Part shown: piece after piece, positions 1 through 5,944 of the stretch
Numbering within the stretch: the first letter of the stretch is position 1
Layout of the letters: the number at the start of each line of letters is the position of its first letter
DNA from: Methanoregula sp.
GTDB lineage: Archaea > Halobacteriota > Methanomicrobia > Methanomicrobiales > Methanospirillaceae
DNA length: 6,152 nt
Reading direction: 5' to 3'
NCBI GenBank assembly: GCA_030653335.1
Contig: JAURZP010000566.1
Location: 1 to 6,152, forward strand
Program-made: the position numbers and the translations under genes
Notes under the pieces: generated by a model
What the model saw: the letters and a program-made list of their open reading frames with translations, nothing else
Told to the model about the DNA's origin: nothing
The model's database searches: none

Positions 1-434
1 GACTTGCAAGCAGGGTCCGTAGGGTCAATTGAAATTTTCCGGGCAAGGTCCGGCAAATTTTTTTCAGTCAAGGTCTGCCCGGAATTTTTCAATCAAGATC
101 CGATTACAAATTTTTTAGCAGGGTCTGATGCTTTTTTTCCGCATGCTCGCTCTTCGGAAAGGCACATACGGATTCAAATTTTAATCAAGGTCCGGTTGAA
201 AAATTTCAAGCAGGGTCTGCTCAAAAGTTTTCAATCAAAGTGTGGCTGAAAAATTTCAGGCAATGTCCGGTTGATCGATACGCGACTTTCAAGCAGGATC
301 CGTAGGGTCAATTGAAATTTTCCGGGCAAGGTACGGCAATTTTTTTCCAATTAAGGTCTGTTCAGAATTTTTCAATCAGGATCCGATTATAATTTTTCAG
401 ACAGGGTCTGGTAATTTTCTCCGGGCGTGGACCC
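1..434. repeat. 25-bp phased degenerate repeat, cluster 1
   Basis: This non-coding array consists of a core resembling CAANCARGGTCYG followed by an A/T-rich tract resembling GAAAATTTTT. The cores begin at 14, 47, 72, 97, 122, 189, 214, 239, 264, 297, 330, 355, 380 and 405. The steps are almost all exactly 25 bp, some are 33 bp, and one is 67 bp. The block also contains a higher-order duplication: 1-127 and 284-410 have equal length and are roughly 88% identical by eye. The final 219 bp (216-434) is repeated at 3249-3467. An open frame at 4-249 merely runs through the array. A 25-bp period cannot preserve a reading frame, so coding is unlikely. No unique spacers separate the units, so it is not a CRISPR array. 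Its function is unknown. Confidence 0.85.
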
Positions 435-466
435 CCCCGGACCAGTGAGAGGGGATGGGGCTTGGA

Positions 467-476
467 TTAGATATAG
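467..476 (+). promoter_or_regulatory. weak candidate TATA box upstream of the DUF1016 gene
   Basis: The A/T-rich sequence TTAGATATAG lies between the end of repeat cluster 1 and the DUF1016 start. It resembles an archaeal TATA box only loosely. A start site about 25 nt downstream would leave a leader of roughly 75 nt. This is a guess from composition and position. Confidence 0.18.
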
Positions 477-570
477 TACTAGAAGTTTCACTTTCACTCT
501 CCTCATGGCTTCACGTTATCAGGACTCAATCAAGACTTGAACACAGAATTATTTGTGAGTATGATGAGCG

Positions 571-1666
571 ATGGCTGATACGAACCGGAAAAGAAATCTG
601 CTACAAGTGCATGAGGATACCCTTACTGTACCAAAAGTGATTCAGGAAGAGTTACTTATCGACTTGCGGCATCTCATAACCGACACACGTTCTGCGGTTG
701 CAGTTACCATCAATGCCGGGCTGACACTGCTCTACTGGCGGATCGGTGAGCGAATCCACCGGGAAATCCTCGGCAAGGAACGTGCAGGATACGGGGAACA
801 GATTGTGCACGCACTGAGTGCACAATTAAGACTTGAATTCGGAGAAGGGTTTGGCAAACGCAACCTTTTCAATATGATTCGTTTTGCTGAAGTTTTTCCA
901 GACGAATACGTTGTGAGATCCCTGGTACCCACGCTCAGCTGGACACACATCCGGCTGATTATGTATATCGATGACCCGCTGAAACGTGATTTTTACGCGG
1001 AGATGAGTCGTATCGAGCGATGGAGCACACGAACACTGCAACAGAAGATCGATTCGATGCTTTTTGAGAGGACCGCCCTCTCGAAAAAGCCTGACCTTCT
1101 CGCACAGCAGGAACTCTCGGCCCTCCGCACAGAAGACCGGATGACTCCTGATTTGGTCTTTTTTCGATCCTTATATTCTTGATTTTCTCCGGCTCAGGGA
1201 TACCTATAGTGAAGATGATCTCGAATCTGCCATCCTGCGGGAGATGGAGCAGTTCCTCCTTGAACTTGGCGCCGGGTTTAGCTTTGTCGCACGGCAATAC
1301 CGTATGGTGATCGGCAACGAGGACTTTTATCTTGACCTGCTTTTTTTCCACCGGAAACTCCACCGGCTTATCGCAATAGAATTAAAGATTGGTCATTTTA
1401 AAGCAGCGTACAAAGGTCAGATGGAACTTTATCTCCGGTGGCTTGAAGAGCATGAGAAAGAATCGTGCGAGGAACAACCCCTTGGATTGATCCTTTGTGC
1501 TGGTGCAGACCAGGAACAGATCCGCCTCCTGCAACTCGATAAATCCGGGATTCATGTCTCTGAATATCTTACCGATCTCCCACCCCGCGAAGTGCTGGAG
1601 CAGAAACTCAAGTCTGCGATGCAGGCCGCACGGGAACGACTGGCGGCTCAGGGTGCGAAGAAATGA
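571..1666 (+). pseudogene. DUF1016/YhcG-family PD-(D/E)XK nuclease, split by a frameshift
   Basis: Two adjacent frames together make one protein of the DUF1016 family, known as presumed DNases often found near type I restriction loci and in mobile regions. The first part (571 to about 1164, 198 codons) is the helical DUF1016_N domain, with LLYWRIGERI and LSWTHIRLIMYI. The second part resumes at 1166 in the +1 frame with DPYILDFL and carries the YhcG nuclease domain. Numbering a restored 364-residue protein, the PD-(D/E)XK core is D255 (YLDLLFF), E270 and K272 (IAIELKIG), followed by KGQMELYL. The break is at the T6 run 1159-1164: dropping one T restores the frame, otherwise translation stops at 1180-1182. 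ATG 571 is chosen because TGA lies in frame at 565. No strong ribosome binding site is seen. Length and ends match the family, so only the single base breaks it. It may be a recent pseudogene, a sequencing error, or a recoded gene. Confidence 0.92.
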
Positions 1667-1674
1667 GGGGAGGC

Positions 1675-1703
1675 CAGGTTCGGATCAGTCCCTCCCGGAC
1701 CTG
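1675..1703 (+). terminator. stem-loop just after the DUF1016 stop
   Basis: CAGGTTCGG (1675-1683) can pair with CCGGACCTG (1695-1703). This gives nine pairs including one G-U, around an 11-nt loop, beginning 8 nt after the stop codon. No T-tract follows, which archaeal terminators usually have, so the role could instead be 3'-end stabilisation. Confidence 0.3.
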
Positions 1704-1724
1704 TGCGGTTAAGGAGCTCAATTT

Positions 1725-1853
1725 ATGATTAGTGCAAAGGGTGTGCTACCTTCGCATAATCGGATATACCCCCGATCACACCACCAGCCCGCCGCCACCA
1801 CGCTCACTCGCAGCCGCACGCCATGTAGGCGCGGACAATCTCCGGATGTTTAG
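1725..1853 (+). CDS. small ORF of 42 codons with a good ribosome binding site, unknown function
   Basis: ATG 1725 is preceded by AAGGAG at 1711-1716 with an 8-nt spacer, the best Shine-Dalgarno match seen in the window. The product begins MISAKGVLPS and is rich in Arg, His and Pro (for example RSHHQPAATTLTRSR). It has no signal peptide, membrane segment or recognisable domain. It starts 58 nt after the DUF1016 stop on the same strand and could be co-transcribed with it. Against it, the GC-rich 3' half folds as hairpins (1759-1763 with 1772-1776; CCG and CGCC at 1814-1822 with 1828-1834). The opposite strand also reads as a protein-like C-terminus over 1804-1865. The start signal is convincing but the protein is not. 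Confidence 0.3.
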   Translation: MISAKGVLPSHNRIYPRSHHQPAATTLTRSRTPCRRGQSPDV

Positions 1854-1880
1854 GAAAGGGCAAGGAATTTTTTCTTTATG

Positions 1881-2048
1881 AAGGGATCGTGTGAAATTTT
1901 TATTGAAGGGTTCACCTGAAAATTTTTTCAGCCAAAATCTGCTCAAAGTTTTTCAGCGAAAGTCCGGTTGAAAATTTTCATACACAGTCCGGCCGGGAAA
2001 TTTCCTGCAAGGCTCCACTCGTCCCCGCTGAAGCCCGGGGCTGGCCGG
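1881..2048. repeat. 25-bp phased degenerate repeat, cluster 2, with a GC-rich tail
   Basis: The same core/A-T-tract unit as clusters 1 and 3 is seen here, with cores near 1884, 1909, 1936, 1961, 1986 and 2011 at steps of 25, 27, 25, 25 and 25 bp. The stretch 1897-1991 aligns without large gaps to about 3207-3302 of cluster 3. Both clusters are followed by a similar GC-rich tail ending in GGCTGGCCGG (2039-2048 here, 3491-3500 there), suggesting the repeat array and tail were copied as one element. The A/T tract at 1969-1980 (TGAAAATTTTCA) is a perfect 12-bp palindrome. No coding potential is seen. Confidence 0.75.
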
Positions 2049-2570
2049 ATCTTGCAAGCGCTGCGCAGCTGGGAGTCGGTGTGATACGGGCGATCCGGAT
2101 TAGGAAGATTGCAGAGGGAGTTTAATGTTGTCATTGTACTGGACAGGACTAAAAAACAGAAGAACGCGGAGACTCGGGCGACAAAACTTCCACTGTAAAA
2201 CCCCCCTCCCGGATACCTGCATTCCCACCCCCCAATCCGGCTCTGCTACGGCCCCGGATTGTCAATCCGGGAAGGTCATTTCCCGAACTTGTGCAAAAAA
2301 CCGTACACTTTTACACACTTTTTTAAAGAAAGCATTTTGCGCACGATTTAAGGCAAACGGGGCGTTTTTCTTGGCGCTGTAAAACGCTATTTTACGCTAT
2401 TGGGAGGCGAAACTCAGAATGGCCTTGGGGTTGCACGGTCAAAGTGAAAAGAAGGCCTGTTTTTGGGATCGATCATTTAAGGCCCGGGACACACAGGAGA
2501 CCTGCACTTGTTTTCGCCAACTCAAAAATAATCCAGAGCGACAATCTAATTTTGATCCACCTCAAGACAA
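2049..2570. other. non-coding stretch between repeat cluster 2 and the hairpin-rich region
   Basis: I find no credible gene here. An open frame at 2125-2382 on the plus strand has low-complexity composition and no domain. Visible small structures are a 10-bp palindrome GCTGCGCAGC (2060-2069), the inverted repeats at 2233-2271 described separately, a T-rich stretch around 2307-2328, and an imperfect tandem 10-mer at 2382-2401 (AACGCTATTT, TACGCTATTG). A block at 2447-2493 (GAAGGCCTGTTT, then GGACACA) recurs in diverged form at 2937-2987. Confidence 0.5.
2233..2271. repeat. three-part inverted repeat giving two mutually exclusive stem-loops
   Basis: CAATCCGG occurs at 2233-2240 and 2263-2270, and its complement CCGGATTG at 2254-2261. 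The middle arm can pair with the left arm (8 bp, 13-nt loop). It can instead pair with the right arm as CCCGGATTG/CAATCCGGG (2253-2261 with 2263-2271, 9 perfect pairs about a single central base). That shape resembles an attenuator or a protein-binding palindrome. No adjacent gene is available for it to control. Confidence 0.55.
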
Positions 2571-3091
2571 GTTCCACCCTATAGCGATATAAAGTGAGGT
2601 GGGACGTGAAAGAAACGCTTTTTTTGGGGTATAAGTGAAGAATTATCTCGTCATACATCGACGTGAAATACAGGTAATTTCCGGGTGTGAGTGGAGATGG
2701 GGATGACTGTAGAAATCCCAAACTCACTTCTACGACGTAGACCCCCTTTCCATAAGGAGTCCCGGCTCTTAAAAAAGTGCCTAATTCGCGAAAAATGGAG
2801 CTATATATTTTCAGAAAACCTCAAAATGTGCTCCGTTCGACTGGATACGGCATAAATCGGGGTCTAAAAAGAGCTCAATTGGGCTCAATTGGCGGGCAGA
2901 TCTCTTGTCTTATGGGCTAAAGTAGGTGGAAAATTAAAGGAAGGCCTGTTTGGGGGGTCAAATCGAAGTATCTTCACGTCGGACACAGACGTGGATTTCA
3001 CGCATCTTTCCGGACCCCCTGTTCATGCAAAATATCCAGGAGTTTTCGATCGAACAGAGGGTGATCTGAGCTAAAACGGGGCTCATTTTAG
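2571..3091. other. hairpin-dense non-coding region, candidate structured RNA
   Basis: A run of inverted repeats fills this gene-free stretch. They are: 2571-2578 with 2598-2605 (8 pairs, one wobble); 2687-2692 with 2722-2727, enclosing 2700-2704 with 2715-2719; 2729-2741 (TCTACGACGTAGA, perfect); 2797-2801 with 2830-2834, enclosing 2807-2811 with 2823-2827; 2975-2980 with 2988-2993; and 3014-3024 with 3052-3062 (10 of 11 pairs). At 3067-3091 two alternatives compete. No known RNA family is recognised and the transcribed strand is unclear. Short open frames here (2473-2727 minus, 2889-3074 plus) have no recognisable domain. Individual stems of this size occur by chance, so the density is the argument rather than any one stem. 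Confidence 0.3.
2873..2892. repeat. perfect 10-bp tandem duplication
   Basis: GCTCAATTGG occurs twice back to back, at 2873-2882 and 2883-2892. Together with the imperfect 10-bp tandem at 2382-2401, it suggests local slippage or target duplication, but no insertion element is seen next to it. Confidence 0.7.
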
Positions 3092-3219
3092 GCTTTGTTT
3101 GGAAATTTTAAGGGAACGGAGGCCGTGACGTGCCCGGATTGGTGACGTTGTTAAGTGCATAGAAAAAGGGGATTTTGGGGGTGTGAGTAAGGGGGACAAG
3201 GGCGAATTTTTTATTTCAG

Positions 3220-3500
3220 AGTTCGCTTGAAATTTTTTCACACAACATTCTGCTCAAAAGTTTTCAATCAAAGTGTGGCTGAAAATTTTCCGGCATGGTC
3301 TGGTTGATCAATACGCGGCTTTCAAGCGGGGTCCGGAGGGTAGATTGAAATTTTCCGGGCAAGGTCCGGCATTTTTTTTTCAATCAAGGTTTGCCCGGAA
3401 TTTTTTAATCAGGATCCGCTTATAAATTTCCAAGCAGGGTCTGCTCATTTTCTCCTGGCATGGACCCACCCGCTTAGGATGAAACCCGGGGGCTGGCCGG
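3220..3500. repeat. 25-bp phased degenerate repeat, cluster 3, with a GC-rich tail
   Basis: Cores begin at 3247, 3272, 3297, 3330, 3363, 3388, 3413 and 3438, with steps 25, 25, 33, 33, 25, 25 and 25. This reproduces the spacing of cluster 1 including the two 33-bp steps. Positions 3249-3467 align end to end with 216-434, both 219 bp and about 85% identical by eye, in the same orientation. The following tail (3468-3500) ends in GGCTGGCCGG, as after cluster 2. Positions 3092-3219 before the cluster hold nothing recognisable apart from two GTGACGT copies (3125-3131, 3142-3148). Confidence 0.85.
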
Positions 3501-3613
3501 TCATCACAAGTAGAGTGGTGTAGCCGTGAACCGGTACACAAGGGGCGTTTGGCACTCACCGGAGATCATGAGGTGGAGGAACGGCCCGATTATTTTTTTT
3601 ATGTATAATTCAA

Positions 3614-3658
3614 TTGATCCAAATTAAGTATTCAAATGACAATCAGGATCAAGAAAAA
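3614..3658 (-). terminator. possible 3' end of the helicase transcript
   Basis: Reading the minus strand, the helicase stop is followed directly by a short T-tract (3658-3654). Next come TTGATCC and GGATCAA (3652-3646 with 3620-3614), which can pair over a 25-nt loop. A T-tract before the stem is not the classic arrangement, so this is only a weak terminator candidate. The AT-rich DNA of the helicase locus starts at about 3590. Confidence 0.25.
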
Positions 3659-5815
3659 TCAATGGGGAATCGAACATTTTTTATGAAAATGTGTGATGTT
3701 GGTTTCCAAGAATTCTTTTTGCATCCATTGAGGTAAATTATTGAAATTTTTTATATCTAAAAATCGCTTATCGCAAAGAACCATTATACCCTTATCGTTC
3801 TCTGAACGGATTACACGGCCAATAGCTTGTAATGATTTGTTAATGGCAGGGAGAGTGTATGAAAGAAATTGACCTGGTTCGGGTCCAAACTTATATTGAT
3901 AATATTGCATTTTTGATCGCTCAAAAATATCATATCTTGCCAAAGGTAATCCGATTACCATAACACCGACAAGTAAATTTCCAACATAATCAATTCCTTC
4001 GCTTAGCCGACCTCCACTGACAGCAATTAATATACCCCGTTCGCCATGCTCCGGAAGTGACATGAATTTATTTTTCAATTCTAACGTGGCCTCATTGCCT
4101 TGTGGTTGTATGAAAACGTTCGGAACCCCATCGTCTTCTAAAATTTTTCGACACTTTCCAACCATTTCATACGATGAACAAAAGATTGCAAGATTGCCGG
4201 GGATTTTCACGAAATCTTTGAGGTATTGAGCAATCTTAAGATTATTTTTATTTTCTTTTTTCTTAGCGTTCACAACACGGGATAATGTCGTGCAATCATT
4301 CGCAATAACCAATTTTCGATTCTCACAGGGAAATGAATTCGGCAGCGTTATCATTTTTATTTCCTGTTGACTACCGAATAAAATCTGTCCATATGCTTCA
4401 GGAGGCTGTAATGTACCACTCATTAAAAGAACTGCATGACTGTTAGATGCAATCGCCTTCATCATGGATTCGGGATCAATGAATTTTAATTTGAGTTGAG
4501 GATCATTTTCTTTTTCGTCGGTTTTTTTCTTAAGGAAACATTTTATGACGGCTGGGTTTTCTGATTGTTCAAGAAGGATCGATACGAAACTCCAGATACT
4601 GTTGATACTTTGGATATCCCCATCTCCGAGATCAATCTCAATGATTTCATCGTTTTCCGGAGAAAATAATTCCAACAATTGTTGAATAACCAGTATTTTT
4701 CTCCGGAGTTCAGTAATTGTTATTGTATCTTTTCCAGGGGATAAGCCAGAGATTAAAACAGCGGGATCAAATATCGCATCTTCTTTGAATTTTTTATTTG
4801 ATTTTGCAAAAAATTCTGATAACGATACCAGAATTTCGCGAATGAATTGAATTATTGAGGATGTTGAAAATTTTTCATTAAGAACATACGGTCTGACATT
4901 AGGGCTTTCAAAAAAAGCACGCAACTGCAAAGCGAAACCACTTTTAGTAGTATTTTTTTGTTCTCGTTTATTAGAAGGGACAGGTTTTGAGTTATCTATC
5001 AATTCAATAACTTCGTCAACACTTGCTTTGTTGATACTAACAGAAAACATACTGTTAATTGCATCAGGAAGATTGTGTGCTTCATCAAAAATCACGATAG
5101 GTGATTTTGGGGCAATCTTCATTCTTCCGATTTGAGTTGGATCAAAAAAGTTACTAAAAAGGGTTTTTCTTACAATTGGATTCAGGAGATGATGGTAATT
5201 GCACACGATTACATCTGAATAATTTGTGGCGTGTTTCATCAATTCATATGGACAACAGGGCTCTGAATTTTTTTTAATTTCAGTCTCATCAATGTGTGTT
5301 GTAACAAATTGTACAATTTTATCGCATAATTCAATTGAAGGTTCAAATTTTTCACTGAAATCACTCAGCATTACCGAGTTGGCATACCAGGAACAATCTT
5401 CAAGTCTTTGAAATTCAGGATCCTTGTTATGAAGAAGATTCTGTCGGGAGTTTTTACACAATTTTCGACATCGGGTTAATAACGCTTTTTCATTTTCGTC
5501 AAAACGTTTACAAGATTTATTTTTCCCGATGATGTAAGCATATTTTAAATCGGGTTTTTTTTGGGACCTGATGAGTTCGAGTTCCCTCGTGTAGATCTCA
5601 ATCTGAGAGACCATTCGACATGCAATAATTATCGGACGAGGATTATCTTTTATTGCCGCGAGAACTGCTGAAATAATGCTGGTTTTCCCACTGCCGGTCG
5701 GCGCATTGATTAATCCTATTCCACCATTCTTTGCAATATCATATGCAAAGTCGAGCATCTCAGTTTGATGTGGACGATATTGAGAATATGGAAAAAATGA
5801 GTGATAATCGTCCAT
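3659..5815 (-). CDS. XPD/Rad3-like iron-sulfur DNA helicase (superfamily 2)
   Basis: The product is an ATP-dependent helicase of the XPD/Rad3/DinG family, whose members unwind DNA 5' to 3' in repair and related processes. From M at 5815 it has 718 residues: YSQYRPHQ at 9-16; Walker A APTGSGKT at 38-45; an iron-sulfur domain; Walker B DEAH at 244-247; SGTLQPPEAY near 466-476; GGRLSEGID near 601-609; and QAIGRVIRS near 663-671. Likely cluster ligands are C102, C120, C141 and C188 (in CCPYEL). The first two spacings, 18 and 21, match human XPD as I recall it. C116, C164 and C187 are extra. It is longer than compact archaeal XPDs. The frame stays open to an ATG at 5884, but FPYSQYRPHQ typically lies near the N-terminus and a TATA-like box falls inside the extension, so 5815 is preferred. 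The gene is markedly AT-rich compared with its neighbours, suggesting transfer. It is divergent from the nuclease-family gene at 5945. Its exact substrate cannot be told. Confidence 0.93.
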   Translation of the reverse strand: MDDYHSFFPYSQYRPHQTEMLDFAYDIAKNGGIGLINAPTGSGKTSIISAVLAAIKDNPRPIIIACRMVSQIEIYTRELELIRSQKKPDLKYAYIIGKNKSCKRFDENEKALLTRCRKLCKNSRQNLLHNKDPEFQRLEDCSWYANSVMLSDFSEKFEPSIELCDKIVQFVTTHIDETEIKKNSEPCCPYELMKHATNYSDVIVCNYHHLLNPIVRKTLFSNFFDPTQIGRMKIAPKSPIVIFDEAHNLPDAINSMFSVSINKASVDEVIELIDNSKPVPSNKREQKNTTKSGFALQLRAFFESPNVRPYVLNEKFSTSSIIQFIREILVSLSEFFAKSNKKFKEDAIFDPAVLISGLSPGKDTITITELRRKILVIQQLLELFSPENDEIIEIDLGDGDIQSINSIWSFVSILLEQSENPAVIKCFLKKKTDEKENDPQLKLKFIDPESMMKAIASNSHAVLLMSGTLQPPEAYGQILFGSQQEIKMITLPNSFPCENRKLVIANDCTTLSRVVNAKKKENKNNLKIAQYLKDFVKIPGNLAIFCSSYEMVGKCRKILEDDGVPNVFIQPQGNEATLELKNKFMSLPEHGERGILIAVSGGRLSEGIDYVGNLLVGVMVIGLPLARYDIFERSKMQYYQYKFGPEPGQFLSYTLPAINKSLQAIGRVIRSENDKGIMVLCDKRFLDIKNFNNLPQWMQKEFLETNITHFHKKCSIPH

Positions 5816-5843
5816 GTTACTATGTGAATACAGGATTTTTAGG

Positions 5844-5853
5844 TAAATATACT
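5844..5853 (-). promoter_or_regulatory. candidate TATA box of the helicase gene
   Basis: On the minus strand the sequence AGTATATTTA is centred about 33 nt upstream of the ATG at 5815. Archaeal transcription usually starts about 25 nt downstream of the TATA centre, which would give a leader of roughly 8 nt, consistent with a nearly leaderless mRNA and the absence of a Shine-Dalgarno sequence. It supports 5815 over 5884 as the start. Confidence 0.5.
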
Positions 5854-5897
5854 CGTAGCTTTTGAAATGAAATACCGTAATCACTTTTGAGAAAACG

Positions 5898-5908
5898 TTT
5901 TTTAAAAA
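5898..5908 (+). promoter_or_regulatory. candidate TATA box of the divergent nuclease-family gene
   Basis: TTTTTTAAAAA lies about 40 nt upstream of the ATG at 5945, preceded by the purine-rich GAGAAAACG where a TFB-recognition element would sit. A start near 5930 would leave a leader of about 15 nt, and no ribosome binding site is seen. The element is nearly symmetric and could act toward the helicase too. A start in that direction (about 5877) would also lie downstream of the long-form ATG at 5884. Confidence 0.4.
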
Positions 5909-5944
5909 GCGAAATTATTTCTTGACCCATCTCTACAACTCATT

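Noticed and set aside
4..249. 81-codon open frame on the plus strand across repeat cluster 1
   Set aside because: It runs through a 25-bp repeat, which shifts frame each unit. The apparent FF..QDP-like repeats are a by-product of the DNA repeat and the equivalent frame is not kept in clusters 2 or 3.
1..434. CRISPR array
   Set aside because: Units are contiguous and diverged, with no unique spacers and no conserved full-length repeat.
558..580. C/D-box-like ATGATGA before the DUF1016 start
   Set aside because: A D box at a suitable distance and the flanking terminal stem are missing, and the site falls at the gene start.
455..640. 61-codon plus-strand frame before the DUF1016 gene
   Set aside because: It overlaps the well-supported DUF1016 N-terminus in another frame, and its product shows no domain.
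732..1363. Minus-strand frames opposite the DUF1016 gene (732-950, 826-1041, 959-1363)
   Set aside because: They are shadows of a gene with clear family motifs on the plus strand.
2125..2382. 85-codon plus-strand frame
   Set aside because: No ribosome binding site or domain is seen, and it spans the inverted repeats at 2233-2271. Composition is more like repeat DNA than a gene.
2473..2727. 84-codon minus-strand frame starting at GTG
   Set aside because: Codon use is irregular, no domain is recognised, and it overlaps two inverted repeats. A small hydrophobic protein cannot be fully excluded.
2889..3074. 61-codon plus-strand frame starting at TTG
   Set aside because: It has a rare start codon and no ribosome binding site, and inverted repeats at 2975-2993 and 3014-3062 cover its second half. 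No domain is seen.
5816..5884. N-terminal extension of the helicase to ATG 5884
   Set aside because: The extension carries no family motif and contains the likely TATA box (5844-5853) for a start at 5815.
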